NCBI RefSeq assembly: GCF_900089075.1
Contig: NZ_LT593747.1
Span: 633,238-697,237 of the forward strand
Length of the DNA stretch: 64,000 nucleotides
From: Vaginella massiliensis
GTDB lineage: Bacteria; Bacteroidota; Bacteroidia; Flavobacteriales; Weeksellaceae
Direction of reading: 5' to 3'
Below the pieces are notes generated by a model, which searched no databases, was not told the origin of the DNA, and worked only from the letters and a program-made list of their open reading frames with translations. Positions 25,834-34,188 of this stretch are shown one piece after another. The position numbers and the translations under genes were made by a program. Each line of letters starts with the position of its first letter. Position 1 is the stretch's first letter.

Positions 25834-26361
25834 TTATTTTTTTAACAACTCTTTGTATTTTATTAAAAATTTCTTCACTTTTTCGCTCACAACCGACTGG
25901 CAATAAGGGTTGTTGGGGTTATTTATAAAATATTGTTGGTGATAATCTTCTGCTTTATAAAAATCTTTCAAAGGTTCTATAAGCGTGGTAAATTTCACTT
26001 CTGCAGAGGCTTCATATTTTTGTTTAGACTGTTCTGCCAACTTTTTTTGTTCTTCGGAAAGATAAAAAATGATCGATCGGTATTGCGTCCCCACATCATT
26101 CCCTTGCCTATTGAGTTGGGTTGGATCGTGTACATTCCAAAAAATTTCTAAAAGTTTCTCATACGATATCACACTGGGGTCGAAAACAATTTTCACCACC
26201 TCGGCATGGTTTGTATTTCCTGTGCAAACATCTTCGTAAGACGGATTGGCTACATTACCTCCTGCATAGCCCGATATTGCTTCATCTACGCCATTCAACA
26301 ATCCAAAAACGTGCTCTACACACCAAAAGCAACCTGCTCCAAAAACTGCTATTTCTTTCAT
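25834..26361 (-). CDS. msrA: Peptide methionine sulfoxide reductase MsrA
   Basis: A 175-residue repair enzyme that reduces the S-form of methionine sulfoxide in proteins. The active-site motif GAGCFWCVEHVF (catalytic Cys of GCFWC, about residue 10) is at the N-terminus, with SGYAGG and HAEVVKIVFDP following. No MsrB domain is fused. It lies 24 bp after the Lrp-type regulator gene on the same strand. Confidence 0.95.
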   Translation of the reverse strand: MKEIAVFGAGCFWCVEHVFGLLNGVDEAISGYAGGNVANPSYEDVCTGNTNHAEVVKIVFDPSVISYEKLLEIFWNVHDPTQLNRQGNDVGTQYRSIIFYLSEEQKKLAEQSKQKYEASAEVKFTTLIEPLKDFYKAEDYHQQYFINNPNNPYCQSVVSEKVKKFLIKYKELLKK

Positions 26362-26385
26362 TTATATATTAAGTTAATAATCAAA

Positions 26386-26850
26386 TTATATCTTTACTTG
26401 ATAAGCCAAACTGTCTTTCAATTCGCTGATCACAAATGTACTATGCGTGCTACCAATACCCTGAATATTGGTCAATCCATTTACCATAAATTCACGATAA
26501 TCGTCCATGTTATTGAAAGCCATTTTGATGATATAATCGTAATCGCCGCTTACATGGTAACAACATAGAATTTCTTTCCTTTTCAAAATATCTTGCTCAA
26601 ACGCTTTAATATTGTCGTGCGTATGCTCTTTGAGTTTGATATGGCTCAACACCAACAATTCTTTGTTGATGAGTTTGCGATTGATGATCGCCACATACTT
26701 GTCGATTATTTTATTTTTTTCTAATTTCTTGATTCTCTCGTGAATTGCAGTAGAAGATAAGTTCAACTTATCTGATAATTGTTTATAGGTGATTTTACTG
26801 TCTTCTTGCAGATAATCAAGAAGTTTTGCATCTATTTCATCTATTTTCAT
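26386..26850 (-). CDS. Lrp/AsnC family transcriptional regulator
   Basis: A 154-residue regulator with an N-terminal helix-turn-helix (IDAKLLDYLQEDSKITYKQLSDKLNLSSTAIHERIKKLEKNKII, residues about 4-48) and a C-terminal RAM ligand-binding domain (VLSHIKLKEHTHDNIKAFEQDIL to GIGSTHSTFVISELKDS). The family senses amino acids and regulates metabolism. It lies upstream of msrA on the same strand and divergent from metK, across a 312-bp gap. Confidence 0.92.
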   Translation of the reverse strand: MKIDEIDAKLLDYLQEDSKITYKQLSDKLNLSSTAIHERIKKLEKNKIIDKYVAIINRKLINKELLVLSHIKLKEHTHDNIKAFEQDILKRKEILCCYHVSGDYDYIIKMAFNNMDDYREFMVNGLTNIQGIGSTHSTFVISELKDSLAYQVKI

Positions 26851-27049
26851 CTGTGTTTAAGTTTGATCGTTGATATTTGTATAACAAATTAAAATCATTT
26901 TATTAATATTTCACAACTAAGAACGCTATTTTATAGATTATTATTCTATATTGACTAAAATAATGACTCGCAAAACAGAGTTTTATTCTGTAAACGAACA
27001 ATTTCTGAATAATATTTTTCAGAGCATCGACAATTTGTTTGGAAAACCT
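26851..27049. other. Intergenic region between Lrp-type gene and metK leader
   Basis: AT-rich, non-coding. It contains a small ACAGAG/CTCTGT-like hairpin near 26974-26994 that may be incidental. No promoter with both elements was found for the Lrp-type gene. Confidence 0.4.
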
Positions 27050-27057
27050 TATATTTG
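27050..27057 (+). promoter_or_regulatory. -7 element TATATTTG for metK
   Basis: TATATTTG fits TAnnTTTG. Transcription is expected near 27061-27063, a few bases ahead of the riboswitch, so the switch lies at the very 5' end of the mRNA. Confidence 0.6.
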
Positions 27058-27067
27058 CTGAAAATTT

Positions 27068-27119
27068 TCAGGGAGGAAAGATTTGTCTGATTGCAACCTC
27101 ATAAAACAAGCGCTAAACC
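27068..27119 (+). ncRNA. SAM-II riboswitch in metK leader
   Basis: The sequence follows the SAM-II core order: a P1 strand GAGG (27073-27076), GATTTG (27080-27085), TTGCAACC (27091-27098) with the closing CCTC strand (27097-27100), TAAAACA and CGCTAAACC (27111-27119). Known SAM-II RNAs share GAUUUG, UUGCA-CC, UAAACA and GCUAAA in this order, the last forming the pseudoknot with the first loop. Expected role: binding of S-adenosylmethionine stabilises the pseudoknot and reduces metK expression. The start codon is 44 bases downstream, further than in most SAM-II cases, so the exact readout (initiation or another mechanism) is open. Confidence 0.83.
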
Positions 27120-27162
27120 AGAATAGTCTTCCCTTCTATTTTCAAAAAAATAATTATTCATT

Positions 27163-28422
27163 ATGTCATATTTATTCACCTCAGAATCAGTTTCAGAAGG
27201 GCATCCAGATAAAATTGCAGATCAGATTTCCGATGCTATTTTAGACCATTTCATCGCATTCGATAAGATGAGTAAAGTAGCTTGCGAAACTTTGGTGACT
27301 ACAGGTCAAGTAGTATTAGCTGGAGAAGTAAAATCACAATCATACATCGATTTACAAAAAGTAACTCGAGATACCATAGCCGAGATTGGGTACACGAAAA
27401 GCGACTACATGTTCGATGCAAATTCTTGCGGAATTTTATCGGCCATACACGAGCAATCACCAGATATCAACCAAGGTGTTGAGCGATCTACAGAAGAAGA
27501 GCAAGGAGCCGGCGACCAAGGAATGATGTTCGGATACGCCACCAACGAAACCGAAAATTACATGCCGTTGGCATTGGCTTTGTCTCATAAATTGTTGGAA
27601 GAATTATCGAACATTCGCAAAAACGAAACCGATCTTCTACCCTATCTACGTCCAGACGCCAAGGCACAAGTAACCATAGAATATGATGACAACAACAAAC
27701 CTGTTCGAATAGATACTATCGTCATATCTACGCAGCACGACGATTTTGCAAACGAGCAAGCCATGCAAGAGAAAATCTACAACGATTTGGTCAACATCTT
27801 GATTCCTCGCGTCAAAGCATCCTTACCAATCCACATCAGAGATTTATTCAACGAGGATATTACCTATCATATCAACCCAACAGGGAAATTCGTGATTGGT
27901 GGCCCACATGGTGATACTGGACTCACTGGTCGAAAAATCATCGTGGATACTTACGGTGGAAAAGGTGCGCACGGTGGTGGTGCTTTTTCTGGTAAAGACC
28001 CGTCTAAAGTAGACCGTTCTGCTGCCTATGCTGCACGCCACATTGCGAAAAACTTGGTTGCTGCAGGAGTTGCTGACGAGGTTTTGGTGCAAGTATCCTA
28101 TGCAATTGGGGTAGCAGCACCAGTATCTTTATTGGTCGACACCAAAGGTTCTGCAAAAGTAGGCATGAGCGACGGCGAAATCTCAAAAATCATTTCGGAG
28201 CTTTTCGATATGCGACCATTTGCGATCGAACAACGTTTGAAATTGCGCAATCCTATCTACAAAGAAACCGCGAGATATGGTCACATGGGACGTGAGCCTC
28301 AGACCGTTCACAAAACCTTCAAATCTGCCAATGGCGTAGATGAAATCAAAATGGAGGTTGAATTGTTTACGTGGGAAAAATTAGATTTTGTCGATAAAAT
28401 TAAGGAAGCTTTCAAATTATAA
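27163..28422 (+). CDS. metK: Methionine adenosyltransferase
   Basis: A 419-residue enzyme that makes S-adenosylmethionine from methionine and ATP. Visible motifs are [24 protein letters not shown] (ATP and metal binding), [15 protein letters not shown]-like [27 protein letters not shown] and [22 protein letters not shown]. Full length for the family. It is headed by a SAM-II riboswitch, giving feedback by its own product, and closed by a terminator. Confidence 0.97.
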   Translation: MSYLFTSESVSEGHPDKIADQISDAILDHFIAFDKMSKVACETLVTTGQVVLAGEVKSQSYIDLQKVTRDTIAEIGYTKSDYMFDANSCGILSAIHEQSPDINQGVERSTEEEQGAGDQGMMFGYATNETENYMPLALALSHKLLEELSNIRKNETDLLPYLRPDAKAQVTIEYDDNNKPVRIDTIVISTQHDDFANEQAMQEKIYNDLVNILIPRVKASLPIHIRDLFNEDITYHINPTGKFVIGGPHGDTGLTGRKIIVDTYGGKGAHGGGAFSGKDPSKVDRSAAYAARHIAKNLVAAGVADEVLVQVSYAIGVAAPVSLLVDTKGSAKVGMSDGEISKIISELFDMRPFAIEQRLKLRNPIYKETARYGHMGREPQTVHKTFKSANGVDEIKMEVELFTWEKLDFVDKIKEAFKL

Positions 28423-28442
28423 TTTTAAAACAAGAATATTTT

Positions 28443-28475
28443 CAAAACCGGCGTAATTGTCGGTTTTATTTTTTA
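28443..28475 (+). terminator. Rho-independent terminator of metK
   Basis: AAAACCG-GCGTAATTGT-CGGTTTT stem followed by T-rich sequence. Confidence 0.7.
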
Positions 28476-28506
28476 TATTTATTTTCGTTGAAAATTATTT
28501 AGACAC

Positions 28507-29250
28507 ATGAAATTATTGGAAGGAAAAGTTGCCATTGTCACCGGTGCAACCCGTGGAATTGGGAAAAGCATAGCCGAAAAATTCGTACAACAAGGCGCAA
28601 CTGTTATTTTTACCTATGCCTCTTCGGTGGAAAAGGCACAAGCCTTGGAAAATGAATTAGGAAACTATGGAACGATCAAAGGTTTTCAGTCAGATGCGGC
28701 AGATTACGATGCTGCGCAACAATTGGTCGAAGATGTTCTGGCAGAATTCGCTAGAATCGATATCGTGGTCAACAATGCGGGTATTACGCGAGATAATTTG
28801 TTGATGAGAATGTCGAAAGAAGACTTCGAAAAAGTTATTCAAGTCAACCTGAATGCCGCATTCAACCTCACCAAAGCAGTCATCAAACCCATGATGAAAC
28901 AACGTCAAGGCTCGATCATCAACATGAGTTCGATTGTCGGAATCAAAGGAAATGCTGGGCAAGCCAATTATGCCGCTTCGAAAGCCGGACTTATTGGATT
29001 CTCGAAATCTGTTGCCTTAGAATTGGGTTCTCGCAACATTCGTTGCAACGTGATTGCACCCGGATTTATCGAAACCGAAATGACCGAAGTACTTGATCCT
29101 AAAACAGTTGAAGAATGGCGAAACGGAATTCCATTGAAGCGAGGCGGACAGCCAGAAGACGTTGCCAATGCTTGTATCTTCTTGGCGTCTGAGCTTTCGA
29201 GCTACGTTACCGGACAAGTATTGAGTGTCGATGGTGGTTTGCATACCTAA
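28507..29250 (+). CDS. fabG: 3-oxoacyl-[acyl-carrier-protein] reductase FabG
   Basis: A 247-residue short-chain dehydrogenase/reductase that reduces beta-ketoacyl-ACP with NADPH in fatty acid synthesis. It has the cofactor motif TGATRGIGKSIA (residues 12-23), NNAG (about 88-91), the catalytic Ser of NMSSIVG, YAASKAG with the Tyr-x3-Lys pair (about 154-158) and APGFIETEMT. The end SSYVTGQVLSVDGG is typical of FabG. Other SDR dehydrogenases cannot be fully excluded but the match is close. Confidence 0.93.
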   Translation: MKLLEGKVAIVTGATRGIGKSIAEKFVQQGATVIFTYASSVEKAQALENELGNYGTIKGFQSDAADYDAAQQLVEDVLAEFARIDIVVNNAGITRDNLLMRMSKEDFEKVIQVNLNAAFNLTKAVIKPMMKQRQGSIINMSSIVGIKGNAGQANYAASKAGLIGFSKSVALELGSRNIRCNVIAPGFIETEMTEVLDPKTVEEWRNGIPLKRGGQPEDVANACIFLASELSSYVTGQVLSVDGGLHT

Positions 29251-29290
29251 AAACTCCTTTACATCATAACACAATAAGGTTTTGATTTGG

Positions 29291-29298
29291 TACATTTG
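29291..29298 (+). promoter_or_regulatory. -7 element TACATTTG for menD
   Basis: TACATTTG fits TAnnTTTG and lies within an upstream extension of the menD frame, which therefore cannot be coding; it supports a start downstream at TTG 29336. Confidence 0.5.
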
Positions 29299-29335
29299 TA
29301 TCGTCAAAACCTTTTTTAATCTAGAATCGAACGAT

Positions 29336-31006
29336 TTGAAAAAAAAATCCAATCTCCTCAATGTACAATTGGTTGCAGAAACATTTGCTGCAGCTGGCAT
29401 TTCGCATATAGTAATATCACCAGGTTCTCGTAATGGTGCATTGACCATGCAATTTGCAAACGACCAACGATTCGAAACCTTTTCTATAATCGATGAGCGT
29501 TCTGCAGCTTTTGTTGCGCTGGGAATGGCACAAAGATTGAAAAAACCTGTGGTGATTTGTTGTACATCGGGTTCGGCAGCTGCCAATTATTATCCTGCAA
29601 TTACCGAAGCTTTTTATCAAAACGTGCCGATTATCGTACTTACAGCAGATCGACCAGAATTGTTTGTCGATCAGTTCGATGGGCAAACCATTCGGCAACG
29701 AGACCTCTACCAATCACATAGCTATTACAATACTCAACTGAGTGAGTTGGACGATACCGAAACGCTCACCGAAAATATGTTGAAGCTAAAAGATGCCATT
29801 ACCAAAGCCATTCATCATCAAGGTCCGGTGCATATCAACATGCCTTTTTCTGAACCTTTTTATGGCTATACAACAGAGCAATTAATTGATTTCGAAAATA
29901 TTAACATACCCAAAAGACAATTCGATGAGATTGATATTTTTGCTTTAGCTCGCGAATGGAACACGGCTTCGAAAAAAATAATTTTAATCGGATTGCATTC
30001 GCCAGATGACATATTCAATGATTTGATGATAAAATACGCCGATGATCCTTCGGTGGTGATTCTTACAGAAGTTACGTCGAATACGCACCATCCTCGCTTC
30101 ATCAACAAAATAGATCAGTTAATTTTTTCGCTGTCTGAAGAGGAATTGGAAATTTTGAAACCCGAAATTTTACTCACCATAGGACAAAATATCGTATCGA
30201 AAAAAATCAAAGCTTTTTTCAGGAATCACCGTCCAGCACAACATTGGCACCTAGACGAGCATTGGCATCCCGACACCTTTCAGTTGCAGAATAAAAAATT
30301 GATCGCCGATAAAAATGAATTTTTGAGTGAATTCATCCATTACATCAATCCAAAAACATCGGCGTATTACAACGATTGGAACGACATCAGAATTCAAAAA
30401 GAACAAAAACACCAAGAATTTTTAGACCAAACAAACTATTCTGATTTAAAAGTTTTTGAAAAAATTATTCCTACCTATCCAGAAAATGCGGTAATCCATT
30501 ATGGAAATTCTTCTGTAATTCGATACGCATTACTCTTCGATCATCCTGCACATCTCGATATTTACTGCAATCGAGGAACAAGCGGTATAGACGGCTCGAC
30601 TTCTACCGCAGTTGGTTCTTGTATGGTAAGCAATCGGCTAACGGTTGTGGTCACGGGTGACATCAGTTTTCTATACGACTCTAATGCATTATGGAACAAA
30701 TACTTACCCAAAAATCTACGCATCATCCTGATCAATAATGGCGGTGGAAATATTTTCCGTTTCATTCCTGGGCCAAATGAAACCGATGTGGTCGAAGAAT
30801 TTTTCGAAACCAAGCACCACATCAAAGCGTATGGTTTGGCAGAAACTTTTGGGTTGGATTATTGGCTGATTGAGGATTTAGAAGGATTTGATGAAACGAT
30901 GGCTGCATTTTATCAGGATTCTGGACGCGCAAAAATTCTTGAAATCGACACGATGCGAATTCCTAATGCCGAGATTTTGAGAAATTATTTTAGAAATCTT
31001 GGCTAA
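29336..31006 (+). CDS. menD: 2-succinyl-5-enolpyruvyl-6-hydroxy-3-cyclohexene-1-carboxylate synthase
   Basis: A thiamin diphosphate enzyme of menaquinone biosynthesis that joins isochorismate and 2-oxoglutarate. Motifs: AETFAAAGISHIVISPGSRNGALTMQ, DERSAAFVALGMAQ and CCTSGSAAANYYPAI in the pyrimidine-binding domain, and GTSGIDGSTSTAVGSCM with GDISFLYDSNAL and NNGGGNIF in the diphosphate-binding domain. No ATG precedes the conserved region: the open frame begins far upstream through a promoter box, and TTG 29336 (MKKKSNLLNVQ, 556 residues) is the best start. It is followed 9 bp later by the convergent EIIC-like gene. Confidence 0.93.
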   Translation: MKKKSNLLNVQLVAETFAAAGISHIVISPGSRNGALTMQFANDQRFETFSIIDERSAAFVALGMAQRLKKPVVICCTSGSAAANYYPAITEAFYQNVPIIVLTADRPELFVDQFDGQTIRQRDLYQSHSYYNTQLSELDDTETLTENMLKLKDAITKAIHHQGPVHINMPFSEPFYGYTTEQLIDFENINIPKRQFDEIDIFALAREWNTASKKIILIGLHSPDDIFNDLMIKYADDPSVVILTEVTSNTHHPRFINKIDQLIFSLSEEELEILKPEILLTIGQNIVSKKIKAFFRNHRPAQHWHLDEHWHPDTFQLQNKKLIADKNEFLSEFIHYINPKTSAYYNDWNDIRIQKEQKHQEFLDQTNYSDLKVFEKIIPTYPENAVIHYGNSSVIRYALLFDHPAHLDIYCNRGTSGIDGSTSTAVGSCMVSNRLTVVVTGDISFLYDSNALWNKYLPKNLRIILINNGGGNIFRFIPGPNETDVVEEFFETKHHIKAYGLAETFGLDYWLIEDLEGFDETMAAFYQDSGRAKILEIDTMRIPNAEILRNYFRNLG

Positions 31007-31014
31007 GCGTACAA

Positions 31015-32034
31015 CTACGATTTTAGTTTCATATCGCCCTCTTTTATCCAATTGTATTTTTTCAAAACAAGATAAAAACTATAACTCAGCACTGCCGGAA
31101 GTATAAAATGCAACAAACCGATGGAGGTTGCAATATGTGTAGCAGAGAATTTAGCTTTCATGGCATTCCACGTACCAATTTGTCCAACCAATCCGCAAGT
31201 TCCCATCCCCGACTCGAGTGCAGTATTTTCCATAGACATCCACATGGTCGCCATCGGTCCCAAAATAGCCGAGGCAAAAACTGGAGGGAGTAAAATATGC
31301 CAATTCTTGTAAATGTTGGGCATTTGCAACATGCTTGTTCCCAAGCCCTGAGCCAAAAATCCTTGAAATCCATTATCACGAAAACTGATTGTTGCAAAAC
31401 CAATCATCTGAGCACAGCAGCCTACCGTTGCCGCACCGGCAGCCAATCCGTCTAACTCGAGCATCAAACACAAGGCAGCAGAAGAAATGGGCAAAGTGAG
31501 CACAATGCCTACGACAACCGCTACTACCATGCCCATCACAAACGGATTTGCGTTGGTGCTGGCGATGATGATTTGTCCGATCCACTGCATGAGTAGTTGC
31601 ACAGTAGGCCCGAGAAGTTGCGCGATGAGCACACCTGTCAATACGGTGACAATGGGCGTAATCACAATGTCGATTCGGGTTTCACCTGAAACCAATTTTC
31701 CGATTTCTACTGCGATGATACTTGCAATAAAAACTCCCAAAGGTCCTCCTAATTGATAGGCGGCTAATCCCACAACTGCAGCAGAAAACAACACCAACTG
31801 TGGCGCCCGCAAGCTGTAAGCAATTGCCAATGCAATCGCTGGTCCCGTAGCTTGATTGGCGATAGGCCAAACCACTTGGTTGAGAAAGGGAATCGAAAAT
31901 TCTTCACCAATGGTTTTGAGAATCGTACCAACCAAAAGCGTGGCAAACAAACCGTAAGCCATTGCACCCATGGCGTCTACAAAATAGCGTTTTGCCGAGA
32001 TTTGGATATTTTTTTTCAAGAGGAAATCTTGCAT
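31015..32034 (-). CDS. Orphan PTS EIIC-like membrane protein (EIIC_2/PfoR type)
   Basis: A 339-residue integral membrane protein with about ten hydrophobic helices. It resembles the PTS_EIIC_2 family, which includes PfoR of clostridia: an N-terminal stretch KNIQISAKRYFVDAMGAMAYGLFATLLVGTI, then a membrane core with TGPAIALAIAYSLRAPQLVLFSAAVVG and a C-terminal half with GFATISFRDNGFQGFLAQGLGTSMLQMPNI. No EIIA or EIIB gene is nearby, and the neighbours are unrelated, so it is unlikely to act as a normal phosphotransferase permease. Confidence 0.8.
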   Translation of the reverse strand: MQDFLLKKNIQISAKRYFVDAMGAMAYGLFATLLVGTILKTIGEEFSIPFLNQVVWPIANQATGPAIALAIAYSLRAPQLVLFSAAVVGLAAYQLGGPLGVFIASIIAVEIGKLVSGETRIDIVITPIVTVLTGVLIAQLLGPTVQLLMQWIGQIIIASTNANPFVMGMVVAVVVGIVLTLPISSAALCLMLELDGLAAGAATVGCCAQMIGFATISFRDNGFQGFLAQGLGTSMLQMPNIYKNWHILLPPVFASAILGPMATMWMSMENTALESGMGTCGLVGQIGTWNAMKAKFSATHIATSIGLLHFILPAVLSYSFYLVLKKYNWIKEGDMKLKS

Positions 32035-32061
32035 ATTGTTGAGCTATGAATTTTTAAATAT

Positions 32062-32093
32062 AAAAAAAAGCGGACTTCGTCCGCCAAAAAAAT
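32062..32093. terminator. Hairpin between EIIC-like and OmpA lipoprotein genes
   Basis: GCGGAC-TTC-GTCCGC stem (32070-32084) with A-run before and A-rich/T-run on the minus strand; a strong terminator for the OmpA-type gene. Confidence 0.8.
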
Positions 32094-32106
32094 AAGTAGT
32101 TGACTG

Positions 32107-32751
32107 TTATTTTTTAGTAATTCTGATGTCTACTCGTCTATTTTGAGCTTTGCAAACTTCGGTATCATTTGCCTCACACAAAAAATGCTGAGCTCCATAA
32201 CCTTCGGCTTCGATTCGAGTCGCTGCAACGCCTTTAGATACCAAAAGATTTGCTACTTTTTCTGCACGCTCTTGCGAAATTTTGGCATTCACAATAGAGT
32301 CGCCAACATTGTCGGTGTACCCTCCTATTTTTACGGTTGCCGATGGATAAGCTTTTAAGATTTTGGCCAAATTATCGACTTGGGTAGCCGAAGTTTCGGT
32401 GACATTGGCTTTGGCAGTTTCGAAATAAATTCGATCCAGCGTAATCCATCCTTTAGTTTTGTCTTCCGAAACTTTGAAATCGGCATCATTCAATTGCGAG
32501 ACCAATTTGCTTTCTGTCGACAATTCTCCAACATTCAGTGTGTCGTTGTTTGGTAGCACAACATCGGAAAATTCACCCAATTGATACACATAATTGTTGT
32601 TTTCATCTAAGTTTAAATTTTTAGAATTTTCGGTTTTCACCGTTGGTGCAACTGCATTTGTCGAATTTTCTTTTTGATCTAAATCGCAACTACAAGAGGT
32701 AACAAAAATTGCAGCTGCAACCAAGGTTAAAGAGATAATTTTATTTTTCAT
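32107..32751 (-). CDS. OmpA-family lipoprotein
   Basis: A 214-residue outer-membrane-anchored lipoprotein. Signal peptide with lipobox VTSCSC (Cys about 20-22), a linker of about 80 residues, and a C-terminal OmpA/MotB peptidoglycan-binding domain (about 105-212) with IYFETAKANVTETSATQVDNLAKILKAYPSATVKIGGYTDNVGDSIVN and AQNRRVDIRI, the two conserved segments that contact diaminopimelate. It lies 12 bp downstream of rimO on the same strand. Confidence 0.92.
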   Translation of the reverse strand: MKNKIISLTLVAAAIFVTSCSCDLDQKENSTNAVAPTVKTENSKNLNLDENNNYVYQLGEFSDVVLPNNDTLNVGELSTESKLVSQLNDADFKVSEDKTKGWITLDRIYFETAKANVTETSATQVDNLAKILKAYPSATVKIGGYTDNVGDSIVNAKISQERAEKVANLLVSKGVAATRIEAEGYGAQHFLCEANDTEVCKAQNRRVDIRITKK

Positions 32752-32763
32752 GGTTTTTTATTT

Positions 32764-34068
32764 TTAATCTATTAATTTACCAATTAAATCGAATTCATAA
32801 GCATCGATGATTTCCACGTTTACAAATTCGCCAATAGGAAGGTAAGTTTCTCGTGCATCGATCAAAACTTCGTTATCTACATCTGGCGAATCGTATTCGG
32901 TACGACCAATATAGTTATTTCCTTCTTTACGATCGATGATGACACGAAATTGTTTTCCTATTTTTTCTTGGTTGAGTTCGTAAGAAACCTGGGTCTGAAT
33001 TTCCATTATTTCTTCTACTCTTTTTTCTTTCACCTCTTGCGGCACGTCATCTTCCAGTTGATAGGCGTGCGTATTTTCTTCGTGCGAATAGGTAAAACAT
33101 CCCAATCGATCGAATCGTTGTTCTTGCACCCAAGCTTTCATCTCTTCGAAATGCTCTTCTGTTTCGCCAGGATAGCCTACAATCAGCGTTGTTCTGATTG
33201 CCATATCGGGAACTTTTTTGCGGAATTTAGCCAATAGTTGATTGGTTTTTTCTTTGGTTGTCCCTCTACGCATCGATTTGAGGATGTCGGTCGAAATGTG
33301 TTGCAACGGAATATCGATATAATGACATACTTTGGGTTCGTTTTTGATGACTTCCAAAACATCTTCTGGGAAACCTGATGGAAAAGCATAATGCAAACGA
33401 ATCCATTCGATGCCTTCTATTTTCACCAATTCTTTGAGCAAGTCTGCCAAGGCTCTTCTCTTGTAAAGATCTAAGCCATAATAAGTTAAATCTTGCGCAA
33501 TCAAAATTAATTCTTTGGTTCCTTTGGCTGCTAATTTTTTAGCTTCGGTTACCAAATTCTCGATTGGTTTTGAAATATTTCCACCTCTCATTAGTGGAAT
33601 CGCACAGAATGAGCACGGACGATCGCAACCTTCGGCAATTTTAAGGTAGGCATAGTGTCGAGGTGTTGTGGTTAATCGTTCGCCCACTAATTCGTGTTGA
33701 TAATCGGCTCCGAGCGCTTTTAACAATAATGGCAAATCTCGCGTCCCGAAATATTGATCTACGTCAGGTATTTCGGCCTCTAAGTCGGGTTTGTATCGTT
33801 CTGACAAGCAACCTGTTACAAATACTTTTTCAACCTCTCCTCTATTCTTCAAATCAACATATTCGAGAATGGTATTGACACTTTCTTCTTTGGCATTGTC
33901 GATAAAACCACAGGTATTGATCACCACAATATCGCCTGCATCTTCGTGTACCACCTCTTTTCCATTTGCTTGTAATTGTCCCATCAGCACCTCTGAATCG
34001 TATACATTTTTGGAACACCCCAGCGTTACGATATTGATTTTTTTCTTTCCGACCGATTTCGTTCGCAT
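32764..34068 (-). CDS. rimO: Ribosomal protein uS12 methylthiotransferase RimO
   Basis: A 434-residue radical SAM enzyme that adds a methylthio group to Asp88 (E. coli numbering) of ribosomal protein S12. Order: UPF0004 domain with NIVTLGCSKNVYDSEVLMGQL and NTCGFIDNAKEES, radical SAM core with the CDRPCSFC (CxxxCxxC) cluster motif (about residues 148-155) and the SGFPEDVLEVI / DIPLQHIS segments, and a TRAM domain near the C-terminus (VIIDRKEGNNYIGRTEYDSPDVDN). The DRPCSFCAIP context and the PDVDNEVLI tail distinguish RimO from MiaB. Confidence 0.95.
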   Translation of the reverse strand: MRTKSVGKKKINIVTLGCSKNVYDSEVLMGQLQANGKEVVHEDAGDIVVINTCGFIDNAKEESVNTILEYVDLKNRGEVEKVFVTGCLSERYKPDLEAEIPDVDQYFGTRDLPLLLKALGADYQHELVGERLTTTPRHYAYLKIAEGCDRPCSFCAIPLMRGGNISKPIENLVTEAKKLAAKGTKELILIAQDLTYYGLDLYKRRALADLLKELVKIEGIEWIRLHYAFPSGFPEDVLEVIKNEPKVCHYIDIPLQHISTDILKSMRRGTTKEKTNQLLAKFRKKVPDMAIRTTLIVGYPGETEEHFEEMKAWVQEQRFDRLGCFTYSHEENTHAYQLEDDVPQEVKEKRVEEIMEIQTQVSYELNQEKIGKQFRVIIDRKEGNNYIGRTEYDSPDVDNEVLIDARETYLPIGEFVNVEIIDAYEFDLIGKLID

Positions 34069-34088
34069 TCTTATTGAAATTTAGCTTG

Positions 34089-34096
34089 CAAATTTA
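34089..34096 (-). promoter_or_regulatory. -7 element TAAATTTG for rimO
   Basis: Minus-strand TAAATTTG fits TAnnTTTG; leader of about 16 bases to ATG 34068. Confidence 0.5.
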
Positions 34097-34143
34097 CAAA
34101 AATTCGCCGATTCATGATTGTTGATTGTGCATGATTTGATGAA

Positions 34144-34169
34144 TAAAAAAATCAGCAAATTGCTGATTT
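34144..34169 (-). terminator. Terminator of L-serine dehydratase gene
   Basis: On the minus strand ATCAGCA-ATT-TGCTGAT is followed by a T-run, shortly after the stop at 34189. Confidence 0.85.
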
Positions 34170-34188
34170 CCATTTTAATTTTTTCTTT

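Noticed and set aside
29282-29336. An earlier TTG start for menD
   Set aside because: The region contains a TACATTTG promoter box and the extra residues are not part of the MenD family.
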